This document shows, one piece after another, positions 15,470-23,146 of a DNA stretch of 34,063 nt (its first letter is position 1; every line of letters starts with the position of its first letter). The stretch comes from Pseudomonadota bacterium. Lineage in GTDB: Bacteria; Pseudomonadota; Alphaproteobacteria; Sphingomonadales; Sphingomonadaceae. A program made the translations under genes and the position numbers. The stretch is from NCBI GenBank assembly GCA_021847605.1, contig JAJZQN010000042.1, positions 1 to 34,063 on the forward strand, written 5' to 3'. A model generated the notes under the pieces. It ran no database searches, was not told where the DNA came from, and worked only from the letters and a program-made list of their open reading frames with translations.

Positions 15470-16804
15470 TCACATGATCTGCAAAATGGTGTCGACGGTA
15501 TCTTTCGCCATTTGCAGCACCTTGGCAGAAGCCGAATAGGCTTGCTGGATGCGCAGCAGGTCGGCCGCCTCCATGTCCAGGTCGACCCCGCTCACGGCTT
15601 CGCGCGCGGCGATGGCCTGATCATTGCGGGTTGTCGCCGTATCGCTGGCGGCTTGCGCCGCCGTCAGCAGATTGGCGTGGGTCGCGACCAGAGATGTCCA
15701 ATTTTGTTCGACGCTCCCCGCGCCGCGCAGGACGGAATTGATGGTCAGCAGATTGCCGTTCAGCGTGCCGTCCGACGAACGGGTCGCCAGTTTGGATGGA
15801 TCGGTGATCAGCGCGGCAATGGTGTCGGCGCTTGTGCCGGACAGGAGCGGCTCGCCCGCCGTACCGGCGTCGGTCTGACCCTGCGCGTGCCATGCATTGA
15901 GATTGCTGACGAACTGCGTAGCCAGCGTGTCGAGGCTCGCGCGCCGCTCCACGACGGTATCGGCCGCCGAAAACAGGCCGCCCAGCGTACCGCTGGTGGG
16001 TGCCGTCAACGCCGTGCCGTCCGACAGGGACAGCGCCATGCTGCCATCGCTGTTTGCCGTCATCGCCACACTGGCGGCGGTGTTGCCGCTCACCAATGTC
16101 TGACCACCATAGCTGATCTGCGCGCTGTCATGCGCGCCGAAGGTGATGGAGACGTTCAGATTATCGCCCAGATCCTGAAGCGCGGCGTCGCGGCTGTCGA
16201 GTAGCTGTGCATAGGCCGATGTCCCCGGCTGCGCGCGCAACAGGCTGTTGTTGATGTCGGCCAGCGCCGACAAGGCGCGATTGACCGTTTCCACCGACGA
16301 CTGGGCCTCGGTCGCGATGCCGGTCGACACCTGCTTCAGGTCGGCGGCGGTCTGGTTGAAGGACTGGGTGACGCGCTGAATGCTGTCGAGCGTGGTCACG
16401 CGCAGCGACGTGTCGCTCGGGCTGGCGGCCAGCTTTTCCATATTCTGGAACATGCCGGTCATGAGCTGGCCGATGCCGGTGCTGGTGTCGTTCATCGCCG
16501 TTTGCGTATCGTTCAACCAGCGCAAATTCGCGGTCGCGCTGCCCAAAGCCATGCCGGTCGAACGAGCGGTGGCGTCCAGATAGGGGTCGGACGCGCGATT
16601 GACGCCGCTGACCTGTGTCCCGCCGAAATTCGCGCGCGACACATACATCGACATGGTTGCGGTCGACGACCCGGATTCCACCGTCGTCACGGTCCGCCGG
16701 GCATAGCCGGCCGTGCTGGCATTGGCGATATTTTCCGAAATCGCGGCCATCATGGTGCGATAGGCCTTGGTACCCGAAGCACCGATGACGAACAGATCGC
16801 TCAT
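15470..16804 (-). CDS. flgK: flagellar hook-associated protein FlgK
   Basis: This first hook-filament junction protein (HAP1) is exported through the flagellar secretion system. It has 444 residues, about 100 shorter than the enterobacterial protein, with the central variable region reduced. The N-terminus shows the rod/hook motif IGASGTKAYRTMMAAISENIANASTAGYARR in successive segments, and the C-terminus ends DLLRIQQAYSASAKVLQMAKDTVDTIL, the coiled-coil common to axial proteins. Its ATG overlaps the flgJ stop by four bases (ATGA). Confidence 0.94.
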   Translation of the reverse strand: MSDLFVIGASGTKAYRTMMAAISENIANASTAGYARRTVTTVESGSSTATMSMYVSRANFGGTQVSGVNRASDPYLDATARSTGMALGSATANLRWLNDTQTAMNDTSTGIGQLMTGMFQNMEKLAASPSDTSLRVTTLDSIQRVTQSFNQTAADLKQVSTGIATEAQSSVETVNRALSALADINNSLLRAQPGTSAYAQLLDSRDAALQDLGDNLNVSITFGAHDSAQISYGGQTLVSGNTAASVAMTANSDGSMALSLSDGTALTAPTSGTLGGLFSAADTVVERRASLDTLATQFVSNLNAWHAQGQTDAGTAGEPLLSGTSADTIAALITDPSKLATRSSDGTLNGNLLTINSVLRGAGSVEQNWTSLVATHANLLTAAQAASDTATTRNDQAIAAREAVSGVDLDMEAADLLRIQQAYSASAKVLQMAKDTVDTILQIM

Positions 16805-17136
16805 GCGCTGTCTCCCTTGGTCGTGCCGTCAGGGACGGCGGAGGAAGAGGGACCGGCAACGCGCGCGCCAAATTGCTTCATCAGCAGTTCGGCAATGCCC
16901 ATGCCGCCGGTAGCGGCTAGGGAATCTGCGGTGCGGGAATCGGCCATCGACTGAAATTGTTCGGTCGCACTGGAATCGAACATGCCGTCCGCCAGACTGG
17001 CGGACCGCATGGAACTGATCATCTGACGCATGAAGATGGCCTCGAACTGCTTCGCGGCCTTCTCCAGATTTGCGCTGTTCGCGGCGGTGGGGCTGGCCCC
17101 GGCGCCGGTAGCGGTCGATGTCGTTCCAATCTGCAT
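16801..17136 (-). CDS. flgJ: FlgJ rod-cap domain protein (single-domain)
   Basis: This small protein (111 residues) is equivalent to the N-terminal rod-capping half of enterobacterial FlgJ: LEKAAKQFEAIFMRQMISSMR, then a loop and AEQ/EQFQSMADSRTADSLA, then MGIAELLMKQF. The C-terminal muramidase half is missing, as in many Alphaproteobacteria, where a separate transglycosylase opens the wall; a candidate lies at 25740. The flgI stop and this ATG share one base (TGATG), and a GTG at 17139 is an alternative start. It would direct rod assembly in the periplasm. Confidence 0.88.
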   Translation of the reverse strand: MQIGTTSTATGAGASPTAANSANLEKAAKQFEAIFMRQMISSMRSASLADGMFDSSATEQFQSMADSRTADSLAATGGMGIAELLMKQFGARVAGPSSSAVPDGTTKGDSA

Positions 17137-18251
17137 CACAATACTACCAGCTCCGCCTTCATAGCGCCGGCCTGCTTCAGCGCTTCCAGGATCGCGACCA
17201 TGTCCGCCGGGGAAGCCCCGATGGCGTTGACCGCCTTCACTATATCGGCCAGCGACGCCCCACCTTTAAAATTAACCATAGGTTTCTTTTCCTGGTCGAT
17301 GCTGATGTTGCTTGATTGCTGGACGGCGGTCTGCCCCTGACTGAAGGGAGCGGGCTGCACGATCTGGGGACTTTCATTGACGCTGACGGTCAATTTGCCA
17401 TGGGCGACGGCGGCCGGATGAATTTTTACAGCGCCATTGATGACGACCGTGCCGGTGCGCGCGTTGACGATGACGCGGGCCGGTGCATCGGCGGGCGTGA
17501 TCTCGATATTCTCGATCATGCCCATCATCAGGATGCGTTGTTCGGCGCCGGGCGTCGCGTCGATGGTGACGGACACGGCATCGACGGCGCGGGCGCGGCG
17601 ATCGCCAAAGGTTCTGTTGATGCCGTCCGCCACGCGCAGCGCGGTGGTCAGGTCGGCTTCGGCCAGATTGAAGGTCAGGCTGGGCGCGGTGTCAAAGCCG
17701 GTGGCGACCGCACGTTCGACGGTCGCACCCTCGGGAATGCGGCCGGCGGACGGGATATTGACCGATACCTGGCTGCCGTCGGCACCCGATACGCCAAGCC
17801 CGCCGACGGCAAGATTGCCCTGTGCCATGGCATAGATTTCATTATCGGCACCGCGCAGAGGCGTCATGATCAGCGTGCCGCCGCGCAGCGACTTCGCCTT
17901 GCCCAGCGCCGATACGGTGACGTCCAGACGCTGGCCCGGCTTGGAAAAGGCGGGCAGGTCGGCCGTGACCAGCACGGCGGCCGCGTTCTTCAGCGACGGG
18001 TTGATGTTCTGCGGCAGGGTCAGGCCAAAGCGGGAAACCACGCCCTTCATGCCCTGCGTCGCATATTCGATGCTGTCGTCGCCGGTGCCGGCAAGACCCA
18101 CGACGATGCCATAGCCGGTCAGCTGGTTAGGACGGACGCCCTGAAAGGCGCCCAGATCCTTCACCCGTTCCGCATGGGCGGGCACGGCCAGCAGCGCGAA
18201 TATCGGCAAAATCAGGCGAAGCAGACGGATCATGGCGGTTGAAACTTCCAT
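17136..18251 (-). CDS. flgI: flagellar P-ring protein FlgI
   Basis: This subunit of the periplasmic P ring is the bushing around the rod in the peptidoglycan layer. It has 371 residues with a Sec signal peptide (MIRLLRLILPIFALLAVPAHA). Conserved stretches include VRPNQLTGYGIVVGLAGTGD, LPQNINPSLKNAAAVLVTADL, GRIPEGATVER and the C-terminal IVKAVNAIGASPADMVAILEALKQAGA. I start at the ATG at 18251, which shares a base with the flgH stop; a second ATG at 18233 would also keep the signal peptide intact. The ring needs the FlgA chaperone, encoded at 24385. Confidence 0.95.
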   Translation of the reverse strand: MEVSTAMIRLLRLILPIFALLAVPAHAERVKDLGAFQGVRPNQLTGYGIVVGLAGTGDDSIEYATQGMKGVVSRFGLTLPQNINPSLKNAAAVLVTADLPAFSKPGQRLDVTVSALGKAKSLRGGTLIMTPLRGADNEIYAMAQGNLAVGGLGVSGADGSQVSVNIPSAGRIPEGATVERAVATGFDTAPSLTFNLAEADLTTALRVADGINRTFGDRRARAVDAVSVTIDATPGAEQRILMMGMIENIEITPADAPARVIVNARTGTVVINGAVKIHPAAVAHGKLTVSVNESPQIVQPAPFSQGQTAVQQSSNISIDQEKKPMVNFKGGASLADIVKAVNAIGASPADMVAILEALKQAGAMKAELVVL

Positions 18252-18931
18252 CAGAAGGGGCTGATCGCGGAGAAGAAGCGTTGCAGCCATCCCTGGCGGC
18301 TGGCATTGGCGATTTCGCCCTTGCCCTTGTAGATGATCTTGGCGTCGGCCACGCGGGTCGATGCGATGCGGTTGTCCGGGCCGATATCGGCCTGACGGAC
18401 GAGACCGCTCAATTGGATGAACTCGTCGCCGCGGTTGAGCGTCAGCGCCTTTTCACCCTTCACCAACATGGTGCCGTTGGGATAGGCCGCCGCGATCGTC
18501 ACGGTGATCTCACCCGTCAGCGCGTTGGACTGGGTAGCGGCGCCCTTGCCGGTGAACGTATTCTGGCCGCCGGCCGACACATCGCTGGCGTTGAACAGTT
18601 TCGACAGAATGCCGGTGGTCGGCGGGGTCAGGCCCACGCTGCCGTTGCGGGCAGTGTCGGCGCTGTTGCTCTTGGTCGCCTGTGTGCGTTCCACCAGTAC
18701 GATGGTGATGATGTCGCCGACGCTGGTGGCGCGGGCGCCGCTGGTCAGCGGCGTATAGCCCACCGATGTCTGAAAGATGGAGCCGTTCGCCTGCGGTGCG
18801 GGCGGCTGGGCGATGACGGTCGGCGCGTAAAATTCGCGCTCCGCCGCTTCGCGCTTCTTGCCCGCCATCGCGGGAGAAGTGCCAAGGGCGACGATCGACA
18901 GAACGGCCAGCGAGGTGAAGGAAAAGCGCAT
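18251..18931 (-). CDS. flgH: flagellar L-ring protein FlgH (no lipobox cysteine)
   Basis: This outer-membrane L-ring subunit has 226 residues. The body is typical: VGYTPLTSGARATSVGDIITIVLVE, then LTGEITVTIAAAYPNGTMLVKGEK, LNRGDEFIQLSGLVRQADIGPDN and the final WLQRFFSAISPF. The N-terminus is a signal peptide (MRFSFTSLAVLSIVALGTSPAMA) that ends in a plain AMA-G site. FlgH is normally a lipoprotein with an acylated Cys after the signal peptide, but no cysteine is present here and an in-frame TGA just upstream rules out a longer start. It lies 8 bases after flgG. Confidence 0.93.
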   Translation of the reverse strand: MRFSFTSLAVLSIVALGTSPAMAGKKREAAEREFYAPTVIAQPPAPQANGSIFQTSVGYTPLTSGARATSVGDIITIVLVERTQATKSNSADTARNGSVGLTPPTTGILSKLFNASDVSAGGQNTFTGKGAATQSNALTGEITVTIAAAYPNGTMLVKGEKALTLNRGDEFIQLSGLVRQADIGPDNRIASTRVADAKIIYKGKGEIANASRQGWLQRFFSAISPF

Positions 18932-18939
18932 CGATCAGC

Positions 18940-19728
18940 TCAGATATTCTGGTTGACGTACTGGAGCATTTCGTCGGTCGCCTTGATCATCTTGGAATTG
19001 ACCTCATAGGCGCGCTGCGTCTCGATCATGTCGACCAGCTCTTCCACGATGTTGACGTTCGACGTTTCAAGGCTGCCCGACCGGATCGTGCCGCGTCCTT
19101 CCAGACCGGCGATGCCGACCTGCGGCACGCCGCTCGCCGCCGTTTCGACCAGCAGGTTGTTGCTGATCTGCTGAAGCCCCGACGGGTTCATGAAGCTGGC
19201 AATTTCGATCTGGCCAAGCTGCGTCGCTTCGGTTTCGCCCTGAAGCGTGGCCGATACCGTGCCGTCATTGCCGATCGTGACCGACGTGGCGCCTTGCGGC
19301 ACGGTGATCTGCGGAATGATGGGCAGGCCATCGCTGGTGACGACATTGCCCTCAGCGGTGACGCTGAAATTACCGGCGCGGGTATAGGCGATGGAACCGT
19401 CCGGCCGCTGGATCTGGAAATAACCCGATCCCTCGATCGCCATATCCAGCGCGTTGCCGGTTTCCTGCAACGTACCCTGCGTATTGATTTTGCTGGTGCC
19501 CTGAACGGACACACCGGAACCCAGGTTGAGGCCGGTCGCGAAACGATTTTCCGTGTCCGAATTGGCGCCGGCGGCCACCATCTGCTGATAGGCCAGCGTC
19601 TCGAAATCGGCGCGGTCGCGCTTGAAGCCCGTCGTGTTGACGTTCGCCAGGTTGTTGGCGATCACGCGCATCTTCGTATTCTGCGCGTCCAGCCCGGTGC
19701 GGGCGACATGAAGGGCGGCGTTGCTCAT
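18940..19728 (-). CDS. flgG: flagellar distal rod protein FlgG
   Basis: This distal rod subunit has 262 residues, the standard length. The N-terminus ALHVARTGLDAQNTKMRVIANNLANVNTTGFKR carries the axial-protein ANNLANVNT motif, the central region has the GYFQIQRPDGSIAYTRAGNF block, and the C-terminus VELVDMIETQRAYEVNSKMI is diagnostic. I start at the ATG at 19728 with GGAG before it rather than the in-frame ATG at 19749. A sigma-54 promoter sits directly upstream, so flgG begins a second transcription unit inside the operon. Confidence 0.95.
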   Translation of the reverse strand: MSNAALHVARTGLDAQNTKMRVIANNLANVNTTGFKRDRADFETLAYQQMVAAGANSDTENRFATGLNLGSGVSVQGTSKINTQGTLQETGNALDMAIEGSGYFQIQRPDGSIAYTRAGNFSVTAEGNVVTSDGLPIIPQITVPQGATSVTIGNDGTVSATLQGETEATQLGQIEIASFMNPSGLQQISNNLLVETAASGVPQVGIAGLEGRGTIRSGSLETSNVNIVEELVDMIETQRAYEVNSKMIKATDEMLQYVNQNI

Positions 19729-19779
19729 CGTCTCATCTCCGTGCGGCATCCCCGATGAGGATGCTCATGCCTGTATCAA

Positions 19780-19795
19780 AGCAAGTTGCGTGCCA
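19780..19795 (-). promoter_or_regulatory. sigma-54 promoter upstream of flgG
   Basis: On the minus strand the site reads TGGCACG-CAAC-TTGCT, a complete match to the -24/-12 consensus with GG and GC at the required spacing. The predicted transcription start is near 19769, 41 bases before the flgG ATG. It lies in the flgF-flgG gap, 5 bases after the flgF stop. It would drive flgGHIJKL separately and needs an enhancer-binding activator encoded elsewhere. Confidence 0.88.
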
Positions 19796-19800
19796 AAAAA

Positions 19801-20544
19801 TTAACTATCCAGTCGCATCAGCGACGCGCCGCCATCATCCAGCTGTTTGGCGGTGTCGATCAGCTTGACCTGCGTCTCATAGGCGCGGCTGGCTTCGATC
19901 ATCTGCACCAGCGCGCTGGTCGCATTCACGTTCGAACTTTCGATCGAACTGGGCGTGACGGTTGCCAGCGGGTCTTGCGGCAGGGCGCCGCCATTGGCTT
20001 CGCGGAACAGGCCGTCAGTGCCCTTGGCAACCGACGATCCGACCGGATTGACCAGTTTCAGGCCGTCGATCCGCTGCGGATTGGCCGGATCGCCACCCTG
20101 CGGCACGCCCCAGATGGAGCCATCCGCCGAGATGGAGATGCTGTCCATCTGCGGCAGGGTCAACGGTCCGCCATCGCCCAGTACGGGCAGGCCGTCGCCA
20201 GTCGTCACCAGACCCGTGTCGCTGACCTTCAGGTCGCCGCGACGGGTATAGGCTTCGCTGCCATCGGGCGCCTGCACCGCCAGCAGGGCGTCGCCATTCA
20301 TGGCGACGTCCAGCGGGTTGCCGGTCTGGGTGATCGCCCCCTGCGCCATGTCGGCGGCGATCACCTGTTCGGATGCCTGCGCCCGGGTGTCGAAGGTGTC
20401 GCCCTTGATCCAGCGCGTCTCGGCATTCGCGATTTCCGCGCGAAAACCGACGGTGTTGGCATTGGCAAGGTTGTTGGCGATGGACGCCTGACGCGCCATC
20501 GCTCCCCGCATCGCCGTAAGTGCCGTGTTGACGAGCCGATCCAT
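19801..20544 (-). CDS. flgF: flagellar proximal rod protein FlgF
   Basis: This proximal rod subunit has 247 residues. The N-terminus MDRLVNTALTAMRGAMARQ and the motif SIANNLANANTVGFRAEIA are typical of FlgF, and the core has the ALLAVQAPDGSEAYTRRGDL block. The C-terminal helix ALVQMIEASRAYETQVKLI is shared with other rod proteins. It lies 31 bases after flgE. The next gene, flgG, has its own promoter, so flgF is the last gene that depends only on the flgB promoter. Confidence 0.94.
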   Translation of the reverse strand: MDRLVNTALTAMRGAMARQASIANNLANANTVGFRAEIANAETRWIKGDTFDTRAQASEQVIAADMAQGAITQTGNPLDVAMNGDALLAVQAPDGSEAYTRRGDLKVSDTGLVTTGDGLPVLGDGGPLTLPQMDSISISADGSIWGVPQGGDPANPQRIDGLKLVNPVGSSVAKGTDGLFREANGGALPQDPLATVTPSSIESSNVNATSALVQMIEASRAYETQVKLIDTAKQLDDGGASLMRLDS

Positions 20545-20575
20545 GGGCTGACCCTTCTATCCCTTAATGCGTGGC

Positions 20576-21418
20576 TTAGGTGCGCAGGTTGACGATGGTG
20601 GTGGTCAGCGTGTTCGCTGCCTCGATCGCCTTGCTGTTTGCCTGGAAATTACGCTGCGCCGCGATCAGGTTCACCAGTTCGTCGGTGATGTCGACGTTGG
20701 AGCGTTCCAGCATGCCGGAATTGACCGACCCGAACAGTCCGGCATTGGCGGTACCCAGCATAGGGTTGCCGCTGGCGACGGTCGAGGTCCAATGCGCGTC
20801 ACCCTCCTGACGCAGGCCTTCCTGATTGTTGAAGGCGGCCATGGCGACCTGACCCAGATAGACGGTGCTGCCATCGGCATAGACAGCCGAAACCAGGCCT
20901 TCCTTCGACACGCCGACGCTGTTGAGCTGTGCGCCATTGGCATCGCCGTTCAGCGTGGTGGGGATCTGAAGATCGGTCAGGTCGGCCGGCGTGGCCGCGG
21001 TGGTGGCGCCGGTTGCAACGCCGGTTTGGGGATCGACGGCGAAAACCTGAATGCGCGATCCGGTGGTGTCGACCGCATAGCGGTTTTCATCGACGGAGAA
21101 AGCGCCGTTACGGGTGTAGCTGATCGTGCCGTCGTCGCCCTTGACCGTGAAATAGCCTTCGCCTGCGATGGCGAGATCCAGCGTCTTGTCGGTCGTTTCC
21201 AGCGTACCCTGCGTGAACTGCTGCGACACGCCCTGTACGCGCACGCCCTGACCGGCCACCTGATTGGTGGTCTGCATCGGCGCGGCGGCGAAGATGTCGC
21301 CGAATTCGGCCTTGCTCTTCTTGAACGCGGTGCTGCTGACGTTGGCGACGTTGTTGGAAATGGTCGAAAGGTCGGTCTGGGCGGCTTTCAGGCCTGTCAG
21401 GGAGATATAGAAGGACAT
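20576..21418 (-). CDS. flgE: flagellar hook protein FlgE (short form)
   Basis: This hook subunit has 280 residues against about 400 in E. coli, so most of the surface-exposed D2 region is missing. The N-terminus MSFYISLTGLKAAQTDLS and SNNVANVSSTAFKKSKAEFGDIFA mark FlgE, the core has GEGYFTVKGDDGTISYTRNGAF, and the C-terminus is LVNLIAAQRNFQANSKAIEAA. It follows flgD, whose product caps the growing hook. The start has AGGAGCAACGCC before the ATG, a good ribosome site. Confidence 0.94.
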   Translation of the reverse strand: MSFYISLTGLKAAQTDLSTISNNVANVSSTAFKKSKAEFGDIFAAAPMQTTNQVAGQGVRVQGVSQQFTQGTLETTDKTLDLAIAGEGYFTVKGDDGTISYTRNGAFSVDENRYAVDTTGSRIQVFAVDPQTGVATGATTAATPADLTDLQIPTTLNGDANGAQLNSVGVSKEGLVSAVYADGSTVYLGQVAMAAFNNQEGLRQEGDAHWTSTVASGNPMLGTANAGLFGSVNSGMLERSNVDITDELVNLIAAQRNFQANSKAIEAANTLTTTIVNLRT

Positions 21419-21457
21419 GGCGTTGCTCCTTGGGTGAAAAGGATAGGGTTGAAAAAA

Positions 21458-22117
21458 TTACATCAGGCTGATCGCGTCGGACGGGCTGTAGGTGCCGAGC
21501 GCGGTGATGAGTTTGGAGGAGGAGCCGTCAGCGGGTGACTGAACGGCGGCGATGGTGGCCCAGGTGGATATCTTGCTGGTGGAAGCGCCGCTCACCTTGA
21601 CCTGAAGGGCGTCGGTGGACACGGTTTCGCCCGCTTCATCCTTGCCATCCCAATAGAAGGTGACGTCGCCGGCCGCCTGCGCACCGGTGTCGATCGACTT
21701 GACGACATTGCCGCTGCCATCGACCAGCTGGATGGTCGCGCCATCGGTGGCGGAGGGCAGGGTGATCTGACCCGCATAGGTGCCCGACGCATCGGGCACG
21801 GCGATATTGCTCTGAACCAGCATGGATTTGCCGATCCAGCTTGCCGCATCGCCCAGTCGACTGCCGGTCAGTTCGCTGGAGAGATTCTTCAGCGTCTGGT
21901 TCATTTCGGCGATGCCGGTCGAATTGGTGATCGTCGCCATCTGGGCGACCATCTGGCTGTTATCGACCGGCTCGAACGGATCCTGATACTGCATCTGCGC
22001 GGTCAGCAGCGTCAGAAAGCTCGACTGATCCATCGTCGCGCTGCCGGTGCCGACATTCGCGTTCGCATTATAGACCGAAAGCCCGGCGCTGTCGGTGACG
22101 GTTGAAGTCGTCGTCAT
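21458..22117 (-). CDS. flgD: flagellar hook-cap (scaffold) protein FlgD
   Basis: This hook assembly scaffold caps the growing hook and is later discarded. It has 219 residues. The N-terminal export/cap region contains the family motif SSFLTLLTAQMQYQDPFEPVDNSQMVAQMA (about residues 32-61). The C-terminal half has the tandem beta domains with FYWDGKDEAGETVSTDALQVKV, the FlgD Ig-like signature. Its ATG overlaps the flgC stop by four bases (ATGA). Confidence 0.94.
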   Translation of the reverse strand: MTTTSTVTDSAGLSVYNANANVGTGSATMDQSSFLTLLTAQMQYQDPFEPVDNSQMVAQMATITNSTGIAEMNQTLKNLSSELTGSRLGDAASWIGKSMLVQSNIAVPDASGTYAGQITLPSATDGATIQLVDGSGNVVKSIDTGAQAAGDVTFYWDGKDEAGETVSTDALQVKVSGASTSKISTWATIAAVQSPADGSSSKLITALGTYSPSDAISLM

Positions 22118-22530
22118 TTGCCGATCCTTATGGTTTCGAGCATCAGGGATTTGGCGGTGTTCAACACCTGCACATTATTCTGGTACATGCGGGCGGTTTC
22201 GACCATGTCGACCAGCTCGGCATTGTTATCGACGGCGGCTTCCCACACGTCGCCATTGGCATCGGCCAGTGGATGATTGGGGTCGTGCCGCTTGGTCGGC
22301 TGGGCGGTGGTCGTCACCACATTCTTGACCTTCACCGTCGATACGCCCGGCGTATCGGTGACGGATTCGAACACAGGGCGAATGGCGCGATAGGCCTCGT
22401 TCGCGCTGCCGGTGACGTTGCCGGCATTGGCCATGTTGGATGCGGTGGCGTTCAGGCGCACCAGCTGCGCGCTCATGGCGCGGCCGGCGATGTCGAACAC
22501 ATTCATGGGTCCAGAGCCACTCATGGTCAT
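22114..22530 (-). CDS. flgC: flagellar proximal rod protein FlgC
   Basis: This rod subunit has up to 138 residues. The motif FDIAGRAMSAQLVRLNATASNMANAGN lies at the N-terminus, and EAAVDNNAELVDMVETARMYQNNVQVLNTAK is the classic C-terminal FlgC helix. It overlaps the flgB stop. The ribosome site AAGGGAGA is too near the first ATG (22530) and better spaced for the ATG at 22524, so the true start may be two codons later. Confidence 0.93.
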   Translation of the reverse strand: MTMSGSGPMNVFDIAGRAMSAQLVRLNATASNMANAGNVTGSANEAYRAIRPVFESVTDTPGVSTVKVKNVVTTTAQPTKRHDPNHPLADANGDVWEAAVDNNAELVDMVETARMYQNNVQVLNTAKSLMLETIRIGK

Positions 22531-22898
22531 TCTCCCTTGAATGCGCGGCTGATGGTGTTGATGCGCCCTTCGAGGAAGGACAGGGTGGTGCGATATTTCA
22601 CGGCATTTTCCGCAAACAGCGTCTGTTCGGTGCTGAGTTCGACCGTATTGCCGTCCAGGCTGGGCTGAAGCGGCACGCGATAGCCCATCGAATCCTCGAC
22701 GGCCTTATCGACGCCACCGGTATTGCCGCCGGCCTGGCTGTTGGTCGCTTCCTTCAGCGCCGCGTCGAAATCGATGTCGCGGGCCTTGTACCCGGGCGTA
22801 GAGGCATTGGCGATGTTGGACGCGAGCAGGGACAGGCGCTGCGAGCGAAGCGCCAGCGCCTTTCCATGAATCCCGAACAGACTTTCTTCCACCGACAT
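22527..22898 (-). CDS. flgB: flagellar proximal rod protein FlgB
   Basis: This rod subunit of 123 residues is the first gene of the flgBCDEFGHIJKL run. It has the axial motif LRSQRLSLLASNIANASTPGYKARDIDF in the first third and the C-terminal FAENAVKYRTTLSFLEGRINTISRAFKGE. A sigma-54 promoter lies 91 bases upstream and gives a leader of about 80 bases. The gene diverges from the compact stator pair across a 248-base gap. Confidence 0.94.
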   Translation of the reverse strand: MSVEESLFGIHGKALALRSQRLSLLASNIANASTPGYKARDIDFDAALKEATNSQAGGNTGGVDKAVEDSMGYRVPLQPSLDGNTVELSTEQTLFAENAVKYRTTLSFLEGRINTISRAFKGE

Positions 22899-22988
22899 GT
22901 CTTTTTGCCTTCTGGGCCTAAAAGTTCCGGCATCCCCGTCGTTCTAAGGCCTGATGGCGCTCGAAGCGGGTGATCCCGCCTGTGTATC

Positions 22989-23004
22989 AGCAAGAGCCGT
23001 GCCA
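22989..23004 (-). promoter_or_regulatory. sigma-54 promoter of the flgB operon
   Basis: On the minus strand this reads TGGCACG-GCTC-TTGCT, a perfect -24/-12 element. The predicted start is near 22979, leaving an untranslated leader of about 80 bases before the flgB ATG. It should drive at least flgBCDEF. Confidence 0.9.
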
Positions 23005-23077
23005 ATTTGCGTGGGTGACGCAGGCTGGCGTGGAAAATCCGGTCAAAACGGGCCTTTTCTGATGCAGGCGGCAAGAG

Positions 23078-23117
23078 CGGCAATTTTTTGCCGGTCGGCG
23101 GCAGGCTGTTGCCGCCG
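23078..23117. other. two adjacent hairpins upstream of the compact stator genes
   Basis: CGGCAA-TTTT-TTGCCG (23078-23093) and CGGCGGCA (23096-23103) with TGCCGCCG (23110-23117) are back-to-back perfect stems, ending 29 bases before the plus-strand gene at 23147. They could insulate the divergent flgB promoter, end antisense transcription, or form an mRNA leader structure controlling that gene. No sigma-54 consensus faces this gene. Confidence 0.5.
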
Positions 23118-23146
23118 GTTGCTGGGAATGCGGGAACAGGGCAAAA

